From Oreohelix idahoensis (taxonomy: Eukaryota > Mollusca > Gastropoda > Stylommatophora > Oreohelicidae), in NCBI GenBank assembly GCA_024509875.1, contig JAMPIV010013752.1, forward strand, positions 124,001 to 188,000: a DNA stretch of 64,000 nucleotides. Reading direction: 5' to 3'. The notes below the pieces were generated by a model, which made no database searches, was not told where the DNA came from, and saw only the letters and a program-made list of their open reading frames with translations. Positions 55,045 to 64,000 of the stretch are shown piece after piece (positions within the stretch are counted from its first letter, which is position 1; each line of letters begins with the position of its first letter). Made by a program: the position numbers and the translations under genes.

Positions 55045-56610
55045 ATGTACGTAACAGCCACACACATATGTTCTCAATCCTGTGCAACGAATCTGCGCAG
55101 CTGGTTGAACCGAAATGGACGATCGATGCGTTTTGCAGTTCCAATGGTGTGGAGGGAACCGACAAACCATCTTAATGATTGCTACTTTTGCATGACTCCT
55201 CCAATTGGACATGGTATTTCTAAGAAGAAAAAGCGGCCTGTGACCTACCCGAATATTCCCTCTGCTATGCGGCCAGTGCCTCACGGGGAAGGACTTCCTT
55301 CTCCTGACCTACCAGAATGTTATACTCTAGATGATGAAGAAGATAATAAGGAAAGTGGACATCCGTCACCCGTGAAAGCATCTACATCAAGAGATCCTGA
55401 TTTCGTGCCTATTGAAGAGTCTGTACAGCCACATACAATTACCAAGAGTGAATTGAATGATCTAGTGAGAGATCTGGAATAGCCAAAAAGTAAAGCAGAG
55501 CTTTTGGGGTCCAGACTGCAGCAATGGAATCTTGTAGAAGAGAAAGTGCATGTGTCTGTGTTTCGTGCTCGGCAAAAAGATCTGCTTCCATATTTCAAAA
55601 TGACAGATAACCTCATTGCTTGCGTTGGTATACTTGGTCTGATGGCAGCACTATACATCAACTACAAAGACAACGATTGGAGGCTGTTCATTCATTCTTC
55701 CAAGTTGAGCTTAAAAGTTGTGCTGCTCCATAATGGTAAAGTTCTACCATCTGTTCCACTCGAGTATGCAGTCCCCATGAAAGAAACGTACAACAAAATG
55801 AAACATCTGTTACATACCATCAACTATGACAAGTATAAGTGGTAGATTTGTGGTGACCTGAAGGTCCTTGCCATCTTGATGGGGCTATATCAGGGTTACA
55901 CAAAGTTTTGCTGTTTCCTCTGTCTGTGGGACAGCCGTGCTAGGGCTTCCCACTACAAAGAAAGGATTGGCCCCAACGACAACCACTTGAACCTGCGAAA
56001 TAGAGTGTACTTAACGAACCACTTGTAGAATCCCACAAGATCTTGCTCCCTCCTCTCCACATCAAACTTGGACTAATGAAGAATTTTGTAAAGGCCATGG
56101 ATCAAAATGGGGCAGGATTTTTATTCCTTCGTGAAACATTTCCAAGACTTAGTGAGGCCAAAATTAAGGAAGGTGTATTTGTCTGTCCACTTATACGTCA
56201 GCTCTTCCGATATCAGCGTTTTGATGATGTCCTCACAGTTGACGAAAAGATAGCTTGGAATGCGTTCCAGCAAGTGGCCACAAACTTTCTAGGAAATAAT
56301 AAGGCTGACAATTACCAGGAGCTTGTAGAAACTCTCTTGCAGCGCTAAGAGAGACTAGGGTGCAACATGTCTTTGAAATTACACTTTTTACACTCTCACC
56401 TGGATTTCTTCCCTGCTAACTGCTGGGCTGTCAGTGACGAGCATGGGGAACGATTTCATTAGGACATTACTACCATCGAAAAATGGTACCAAGGGAAATG
56501 GAATGCAGCAATGCTAGCAGACTATTGTTGGAACCTTGTGAGAGATGCTCCAGAAACTCATTACAAGCGACAGGCAAAAAGGCGTCGCTGTGAATCATTT
56601 CCGCTATGAG
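55045..56610 (+). pseudogene. Decayed copy of a repetitive invertebrate protein family, probably transposon-encoded
   Basis: In order: RSMRFAVPMVWREPTNHLND with CYFC (zinc-binding-like), YPNIPSAMRPVPHGEGLPSP, LNDLVRDLE followed by a stop near 55480; LGSRLQQWNL, DNDWRLFIHSSKLSLKVVLL and a stop near 55845; CGDLKV with GYTKFCCFLCLWDSRARASH; LPPLHIKLGLMKNFVKAMDQ; LGCNMSLKLHFLHSHLDFFP, SDEHGERFH and YQGKW...ADYCW. I recognise this string of motifs from multicopy uncharacterised proteins in hydra, insect and mollusc genomes. Asp in WRLF(I)(H/D)SS, Asp in CGDLK and Glu in DEHGERFH could be a DDE-type triad (inference; the first is His here). At least three stops or frameshifts make it non-functional. 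No terminal repeats found. Confidence 0.65.
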
Positions 56611-56624
56611 CATTATTATCATAT

Positions 56625-57322
56625 GGTATGTATATGCAAATGTGTAAAACTTGTTTTATAGATATTTAAAAAAAAAACTAGAGCTAATCTGGTGTTTTAA
56701 CGGCTATTTTCATTTTCAGCAGCCCAAACAACATAAAGGTAACTTGGTTTAATCTCAGATACACACAAAAAGTCAAAATTTGTAGTCCAGTGTTATTTTC
56801 AAAATGTTAAACTCAAGTGATTATTAAATTTTGTTATTTGTAATTTTACAAATTTAACTTCGATTTAATCATTTTAAATGTACTGCATGTTTGTCTCAGT
56901 CAATTTACTACACACACTCTAAACTGAGCTATACCAGAATAATAAGAATTCCACTGAGTAAATCAGAGGTGGGGGTTTGAAAGAGCAAAGATTAATCATT
57001 GCTTAATTCTTCACAAAAGTTGTCTGCAGATTCTAGAATTAAAGTGCTCAGCCAATGCAGCATTGTTTTCTCTTATCTGAATATCTTGTGAAACCTGAAT
57101 TGAGATAGAAGCGTCATTACCCTTCTATTTACAAATCTGCCAAGAGTAATCTTGTGCGAAGGTAAACAATTTGAAGCCTATGTAGGACCACTACTGCAAA
57201 GCAGGGGAGGCAATACAGTGTAGTTGGCAACCTTGTCATGTAAAACAAATTGTTTTCTGCCAAGGGTCCGGCCGCAATGGTATTCCTTAGGAAGGGAAGC
57301 GAAAATGGTAATATCTTTGTGA

Positions 57323-57330
<8 letters not shown>
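56625..57330. other. No recognisable gene
   Basis: A/T-rich. The part near 57100-57150 shares CCTTCTATTTACAAATCTGC with 38735-38760. Three copies of AGGAAGGGAAGCGAAAATGG-type sequence surround the next (TA)n (about 57289, 57414, 57474). Confidence 0.5.

Positions 57331-57332
<2 letters not shown>

Positions 57333-57405
<73 letters not shown>
57333..57405. repeat. (TA)n microsatellite
   Basis: TA run preceded by GT repeats and followed by further GT-rich sequence near 57440-57460. Confidence 0.97.
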
Positions 57406-57408
<3 letters not shown>

Positions 57409-57639
57409 CATTTAGGAAAGGAAGCGAAAATTGTAATAAGTGTGTGCGTGTGTGTGTGTGTATACAACATTTAGGAAGGGGAGCGAAAAGGGTAGTAAAT
57501 GCGGTATGTGTGTGTTTATGTGAGTGTCTGTGTGCGTGTTTGTTTGCGTGTGAGAAGTAACGTCAGTCAGTAATCAACTTTGTTAACCCAATTACATATA
57601 TTTGTGGGTAATACTGTCTGTTAACCATAAAATTGATTA

Positions 57640-57790
57640 ACAGCATGGAGCGAAATCGATGTTATGTTCGAGTCCTGGGTAAGCCACTCACGTCTGTAGT
57701 TTTTCTGTTGCCTAGTGTTCTACTTCTTCATTTCTTACGAGTGCTTGAAAACATACCTTTATGTGTGTCTAATGTTTATCAGCTTTAGTG
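57640..57790 (+). mobile_element. tRNA-derived repeat (type C), second copy
   Basis: GTTCGAGTCCTGGG (B box) followed by a body that is the inverse of 50690-50790, including TTCTTACGAGTGCTTG and ACATACCTTTATG. Confidence 0.65.
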
Positions 57791-57799
57791 CCACCGAGT

Positions 57800-59353
57800 T
57801 CCAATTGTGTAGATCGTTTACTTTATACTCCGCATCCGAGTTTACGAAAAAAGTATCACATTGCAAACAATCGTACGATATCCATTTCGACTTTAACCAA
57901 GATTTCTGATATACTATTGCTTTCTCCTGTTATGTACAACAGAGAAAACTAATATTATTATTAGATTTTATACAGACATGCAATTCCTCCATAACTGTGG
58001 AACAAGTGTTGATAATAGATAGACCTAGATAATTGCACAATATGGTTAAACAGTATATAACAAGAACAAAAATAAATGTAATAAAGGATAAATGATGGCA
58101 TGAGGAAGAGGGGTAGTCTGATGGGGTGCTTGTGTGGCTCAAATCGGATAATTTGTGGATTTTATGTAATCTCTGAAACACCATGGCTTTATCACCCCTT
58201 GTTCACCTTGTTGGCAGCAGAGAAGTTGTGAGAGACTTCATTTTAGTTTTTTTTTTTTTTTTTTATTCGTTTTTTTTTTATTCTTCATTTTTATTGTTCT
58301 TTTATTTCTTGAACTGGGGAGTTAAGGGGAAGTGTGATAAAGTATTCGTGTATCTTCTTCCTTCCTCGTTCGCCCTGAAAAGGACGGTGGTTGCGTTGTG
58401 TCTGTTTGCGCCTAAGCTGTGATATCTGCACCTTTCGGTCGACACATCCGACTTCTGGATGGCATTTTTTAGGGACCGGGTTTGCCTTCCCATTTCGATC
58501 CGCACTTGCTCAGCCAGACTGCACTGCTGCAGACTGTTTCCAAGACCACCACGTGGAGGTGGAGTGCGGTCTTGACCAGCTCTGGTTCGCTGGTCCTGAT
58601 GCAAGCAGTCAAGCTATGGGTCACTGACTACATTCACTATTGCTGCATCTTGGGGTCCTATTCGTGTGTATGAAATCAGATAGTTGGTGGATTTGATGAA
58701 ATCTATAATCACTTTGTAAATTCAAAATATACGTGAGAATCTACTTTCATTTTCGTAAACTTTTTTATAACTTGTTTCGTAAACTTTAAATATTTAATTG
58801 GGTTGTATAGTTTTTTAGTAATTAAAGTCTACACCCTTGGGGCAGAGCCGTAATTTAATAAACACTATTGGGTCGGGATATTTTTAATGTAGCTGGGCAG
58901 CAAATCTGTTATACAACTTTATCCAACATAGTCCTTTGTAGGATTACGGATAGAGAATTTATCGTCTAGAGAATATCTTGTTTAGTTTCACCACAGTTCT
59001 CTTTTAGGTAAGGTTTTCTAGTGGACTAATTCCCGAGGCGAGACAGCGCATTTAACCTGCAGTCTGCAAGATTTTCCTCTAAATATTATCTTTTATTCTT
59101 TCATCAAATCTCTCACACTACTCCTCAAAAATATCACGTCACACCAGGTAAACTGTACATTAAATCGCTTTACAACTAACGTGTTGCTCTTTGCAATAAC
59201 ATTTTAAGTATGTATTGTATAGTAAAACGTGCGTTAAAGTACGGTAACTCAAAACGTAACTTGTATATGCTATAAAAAGTCCTTATGGTTTGATAACTGC
59301 AAGTGCTAAATCAAAATACTTTGCTACATATTAACTTTATTGATTATACGAGT

Positions 59354-59355
<2 letters not shown>
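57800..59355. other. No recognisable gene
   Basis: T-rich tract at 58250-58320. The G/C-richer stretch at 58370-58670 has an open frame on the minus strand (GGLGNSLQQCSLAEQVRIEM) that may be a LINE 3' region, but I cannot place it. Confidence 0.45.

Positions 59356-59357
<2 letters not shown>

Positions 59358-59430
<73 letters not shown>
59358..59430. repeat. (TA)n microsatellite
   Basis: TA run; a shorter one lies at 59602-59623. Confidence 0.97.
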
Positions 59431-59432
<2 letters not shown>

Positions 59433-59886
59433 TTAGATTTTTTTATAAATTAATGAAGAAAAATATCCCGTTCAACCTCTGATGGGTTATAATTAGGATA
59501 TATATTGTTTTCAATTCCAAATAATATGAACAACTGCCGATAAGAGAAAGTGGCATCACATTTGTAAAATCATTGTAAATAGTGACAATCACAATTATGC
59601 ATATATATATATATATATATATAGATTAACGTTTATAGCTTCCCCAATGCTTCCATCACAGAGTTTTATAGCAGGACTTCAGGTTGTTATATTCTATTTT
59701 CTGCTTTTGATTTTCGTTGATTGTTGAATTTCTTGTATAGATTTATTCTTTTGGTTTAGAGTTTTCCTGCTTAATTTTTGCTCTTCATCTCTGTTAAGAT
59801 ATATTACTGTGCGTGTTTTCAGTGTCTGTTGTATTTTTTTTTAACACGTCTATATTTCTTGTCCTTGTTTCCTGTTTGTAACTGTG

Positions 59887-59915
59887 GGTGACGAAGGGTA
59901 AAACCCGAAACGTCC
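59887..59915 (+). ncRNA. Hammerhead-like motif
   Basis: TGACGAAGGGTAAAACCC followed by GAAACGTC has the hammerhead-core order: U-G-A-N-G-A, a short hairpin (GGGT/ACCC) and G-A-A-A. The expected C before UGA is G, which would be expected to abolish cleavage. Similar sequences sit in Penelope-like element termini, so this may be the edge of a dead one. No polymerase is adjacent. Confidence 0.35.
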
Positions 59916-60459
59916 CGTGTGTACCGTTAATTTGTAAAACTGATTCAATACAATTGTATTTGTAAATATGTATTTATTGCTACGTACTACTGCTGTATTT
60001 TGGTATTTAGTAATTCTATTTTAAGAAGAAATGGGTACATTTTATTGCTTCAAAACTGACTTTGTTTATTTCCTATACAGAATGATCTTTTGTACTGGTG
60101 CAAAAGTGGACCTTTTTTCTTCTTTTAATTTTATTTTTGGTCACTTTGTTAAATTTTGTGATGAAAAATGTATATAAAACAAATTCTCAGCTCACTTTCA
60201 TTCTTTTGTTATACTGTAATATATGTTACGAGAACAAATGTACATCAAATCCTTGCAAATGACTTATTTATGTCTTATTTAGTGTGTGTATTGTGTCCCG
60301 CTTTGTCATTTTTCTACATTTTATTTATCAAAAATTAATGCTCAAAAATTGCATTCTTAAAAATGTTGCACCATAGTGATTCACTTGCAACAAAGATGTG
60401 GTTTTATAGAGCAGTGTTAAGAATACCAAGAGAAGCTAATGTTTGATTATGAAGACGTC

Positions 60460-60830
60460 TGATATCTCATAATGATAATATTACTAACAGTCAGGCACCT
60501 CACAACGATGCTACTAGCAACAATCTGGCAGCTCATAATGACACTATTAGCTACAGTCAGACATCTTATAATGACACTGTAGGCACCCCATAATAATATT
60601 ACTAGTAACAGTGAGACATCTCATAATGAGAGTAAAAGCAGTAGTCAGACAAGTCATAATGATGCTGCTAGCAACATATATCTTATAATAATACTACTAG
60701 CAACAATCACATATCTCACAACGATACTGCTTGCAACATTAAGATAAATGCTGATACTATTAGCACCACTTACACATCTCATAATGATACTACCAGCAGC
60801 AGTTAATATCTCAAAATAATACTATTAGCA
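60460..60830. repeat. Degenerate ~40-bp minisatellite
   Basis: Repeats of TCTCATAATGATACTACTAGCAACAGTCAGACA-like units (consensus approximate), at least eight copies with substitutions and length changes. Confidence 0.75.
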
Positions 60831-61059
60831 GGGGTGGTGTAGAGGGTGCAGTGGGAGTGGGGTCGAGGGAATGGAGTGGGGAGCAAGGTCAATCATCAAA
60901 ACTAATAACCACTATCACAGAAGATGAAACCAATAGTGGCGATGATGGCATCAAGATGGAAGAACTAAAGGCAATACTGAAGAAAACCAATGGTGGTGAA
61001 GATGGCATCAAGATGGAAGAACTTGTGATAAAATTAACCGTGATACAACGTTAAAATAT

Positions 61060-62900
61060 CTCCAAAGATAAAATGTAGGGATAAAAATAATGCGTAAGCT
61101 ACTAGAAGACATGATCGCCCATGCCGCGGGTCACCACCCGCCATGGAAACTAACTTGTTAGACGTGAAGGCAAAACGTTTACCCTTGTAGACGGGATGAG
61201 AACGGAGATCAAAAAAAAAAATATGACTGAACACGTGCTTGAAACTAGCAAGGCTAAAAAGACGCAATTGGTGGGGAAAGGGAAAAAATTAACGTCCCCA
61301 AGCTGACACAAGGTAAAGAAATGGACAAAAGGGACCTTAGCTATTATACGCAACAGTCATTTCTTGGACGCTTTTGCGATACTAAGTCCTTTTATTTGAA
61401 TTCAGCGGCAAACGCATTACAGAAGATGCTCGAACATATTTAAAAAAAAAAACTAACCTTGAATAGTAACTTTTTCTTAATAATAATGTTAGGAATATAA
61501 AACCTAGCTGGCCTGATGGCCCATCTTGAGCAGAGAAATAATATGCTTTCATTTATATAGACGGATAGATAATAATGAAGATATTGACAAAAGCCTGTGT
61601 TGTTCATATCAGCGAGCAACTGCATTGAAACAAAAAATGTCACTAATTTTCAAAAAAAAAATGCGGCCTTGAGACTCAAGTGCTAAAATCTAGTTAGAAT
61701 GAAAGAGAAGGGGAATTAGTGGACGGTTGTGGCTAAAAATAACTCTAGAGGCAGGTTCGTGTAGGAAATGCATGTATAAACAAGTGTGTTTTTGTAAAAA
61801 ACGCAAGTAGAGACAGACGGACCAACAGACAATAATACATACTTGACTGAGGTATGACTGAATTGACTTTTGGTAGGAGGCTTGAATTTGAAAAGGGGGA
61901 AAGGCGGTGATTGGTCACAGATAATCATATTATCGGCGCTCAGACGCGCATTTTTGCCATTCAACATAAACTGTCCAGTAGTAGACACAGAAATTCTTCA
62001 GTGGTGTATTTCCCAAAAGCTAATTGAAATATTTAGAGGGACGCCATACTAGAGCCAGCAGCTCAGCTGAGTTTTGCTAGCAGATAACTGTTCTCTATTC
62101 ATAATTCTGGTAAGACTGAAAGTATTTCTTTGTACATTTTAATACTGTTTAATGTTTCGACTGATTTGGTACTGCCATATCAAAATCTATCCCTTACAAC
62201 AAGTAAGGATTCGCTCTAGATCCCCAGCCCCAGTTCAGGGTCTAGAGACAAACAAAATACATAAACGCCAGCAAGGATTAAGAAGGGCGGATCAAGTGTT
62301 GAGATCAGTGGAACATATCACCTATCCTATTCAATGGCAGGAAGCTAATGAACATATTTCAGAATATGTAGTCTTGGGGAACTTATACTATGTGAAACCA
62401 ACTTGATAAGATGTGCTGTATGGTCAGAGAGATCTGACCCCGTCTATGTGGTGTTGTTGTGTGGTGTTGAGTGTAGAAGTGGCTCAGGAGGTAGAGTTCT
62501 GACACATGACCCAATACTTTTATTTCAGAACTGTGAGTTTTTATTTGGCACCAAAGTGGTGTCAAATGCTATGTTGAAAAATACAAGTGTGGACCAGTGC
62601 AGTCTGGTATTTTGGCAGAGCAGCCTTATATTGCCCCCAAGCACGGAGAGGTGGGGCCACCAGATTCCAGCACCAGAACTACTCAGTCAAGATACGTGAG
62701 CGTCTGGCCTGCTGGACATTCACCAACTTATTGTCTAACACACCAACTATATTCCCATCAATAAATGGACAATGTTTAGTAGCCATAGACTGGGAGTGAT
62801 GAGGCCACCCCAACAACACATCCATTAATCGTTCTCCCAGATAAATTACAACTATAAACAGTAGTAATATTAACTAGTCTTGTAAAATACATATGTACAC
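61060..62900. other. No recognisable gene
   Basis: Several short open frames (for example 62152-62406 and 62403-62699) with no domain I recognise. The right part may belong to the LTR of the gypsy element that follows. Confidence 0.4.
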
Positions 62901-63324
62901 ACCTTTCATTTATTATGCCATATATTCATGCATTTTATTCATAATTTCAAAACCTTTCATATGTTCTGACCAAAATAAAACCTTGGTTCAGAACAAATAA
63001 ACTTAAAGAAAATTTACTATCAAAATTTTACACAGCTTGAGTTAGTTCAGTGTGTTATAACATTTTATTAATATTATTAGACTTATTAAATATCTCTGTG
63101 TGTGTATGTAAACTACCACAACACATTACATATCAGTACCCTAGAACTTTAACGTAGCCACATTCATTAGTAAAAAAAGATATGTGTGAGGTCGTAAGTG
63201 GTAGCAAGAAGGGCCTTCTGTAAATTGACAGCTACATTTATCTCAGGAGCCTTCACAGCTGACCTCATGCATCACACTAGGTAATATCACAACCATACAG
63301 TACCATCAAATCCACGACATATAT

Positions 63325-63342
63325 TGGGGTCTTGTCCAGGGA
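63325..63342 (+). promoter_or_regulatory. Candidate primer-binding site of the right-edge gypsy element
   Basis: TGGGGTCTTGTCCAGGGA resembles the tRNA-Pro-type primer site of retroelements with a few mismatches and lies 255 bases before the gag start. The preceding CGACATATAT could be the LTR end. No second LTR is available for comparison. Confidence 0.4.
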
Positions 63343-63579
63343 TAATTAGCTTAACAGTAATATTAGGATCTCCTGGTGGAGAATTAAATTAAGGGAACAA
63401 ATTGTGAAAATTAAAAGTGTCCCTTAAAATTAAAAGTGAAATTAAAAGTTGGTGAATCTTCACAGCCAGTGGTAATTAATTAGTTAACTGGCTAATTAGA
63501 ATTATTTTAGACTATAGTAATTAGAATTACTTTAGTGGTTAGAGATTTATCTTGCTCATTGCTAAATTGTCTAAAAAGT

Positions 63580-64000
63580 ATGGCGGAGCTAGCTAAGTTC
63601 AGATCAGCTGCTGTGCTAACGGCAAAGGATATGGGAATGGATGGTTAAAGTTTTAATTCAGTATGTAACGGCTGAATGTGATAAGTATATTGAACGGGAA
63701 GAAAGAAGATTAGAAAAAGAGGCTGAAAGAAAATTAGAGTCTGAAAGATTAGCTGAAGAGAAGAGGCTGCAGATTGAGGCTGAGACTAAGAGGTTACAAA
63801 TTGAGGCTGACAAGGAGGCTAAAGCATTAGAGGCAGAAGAAAATCGACAGCAAAGGGAAGCAGAAGAAAAAAGATTGACTGCCGAAAGGGAGGCAGAAGA
63901 TAAAAAGGCCGAAAGGGAGGTAGAAGATAAAAGATTGACTGCCGAAAGGGAGGCAGAAGATAGAAGGTTGCAAAGGGAGCACGAATTACGACTAAGGGAG
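63580..64000 (+). pseudogene. Gag N-terminal part of another gypsy element, running off the window
   Basis: Starts at ATG 63580 (MAELAKFRSAAVLTAKDMG), meets a stop at 63646 and continues one frame over from about 63650 to the window edge. The continuation (YVTAECDKYIEREERRLEKE and many EAE.KRL repeats) is a Glu/Lys/Arg coiled coil like residues 35-150 of the intact polyprotein at 42722. A one-base indel explains the break, but an error in the sequence is not excluded. The rest of the gene lies outside. Confidence 0.7.

Noticed and set aside
58302..58604. 100-codon minus-strand frame in a G/C-richer segment
   Set aside because: It may be a LINE 3' region, but I could not match it to a defined motif.
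60851..61054. 67-codon frame with a repeated DGIKMEEL segment
   Set aside because: Short, arises from a small local duplication beside a minisatellite, and has no recognisable domain.

Overview
This window is eukaryotic repeat-rich DNA, most probably from a mollusc (perhaps a gastropod). That call rests on the metazoan 18S rRNA 5' end at about 9997-10200 and on the mix of elements: very long (TA)n arrays, RTE-like LINEs, a LINE with a restriction-like endonuclease, a Penelope-like element, tRNA-derived SINEs and large gypsy elements. I recognise no ordinary host protein-coding gene. Almost everything interpretable is a mobile element or its wreckage, often nested.

Layout: 1-2050 is the 5' untranslated region and probable LTR of a minus-strand gypsy element cut by the window edge. 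2.2-8.4 kb holds LINE fragments, a hAT-like non-autonomous DNA transposon, two SINEs and tandem repeats. 8.5-16.5 kb is a complex repeat family ('family R' here), interrupted by (TA)n, an rDNA fragment, a restriction-endonuclease-type LINE and a PC4-like reading frame next to a ~200-bp satellite. 16.46-26.45 kb is a nested inverted-repeat structure: outer arms of ~500 bp, inner arms built of short tandem subrepeats in opposite orientation, and decayed family B DNA polymerase fragments. A nearly full-length RTE-like LINE (17790-21023) has jumped into its left inner arm.

26.8-34.8 kb is a decayed minus-strand gypsy element, split by a solo LTR and abutting a truncated Tc1-like transposon. 36-37 kb is family R in reverse. 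The best preserved unit is 39853-49717: a complete gypsy-type LTR retrotransposon with two 1333-bp LTRs, a 5-bp target duplication and one intact 1632-codon frame. It sits inside a LINE remnant whose two halves lie at 39385-39852 and 49718-49940. 50-64 kb holds SINEs, a 50-nt C run, a Penelope-like fragment, a pseudogene of a repetitive invertebrate protein family, minisatellites, and the start of another gypsy gag at the right edge.

Most notable: (1) the intact gypsy element has its integrase upstream of reverse transcriptase, the reversed (Gmr1-like) order, and the decayed copy shows the same order; (2) the 16.5-26.5 kb inverted-repeat structure with polymerase fragments, plus the neighbouring PC4-like frame and satellite, may be remains of one poorly described large element. 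Coordinates of decayed elements are approximate unless target duplications fix them.
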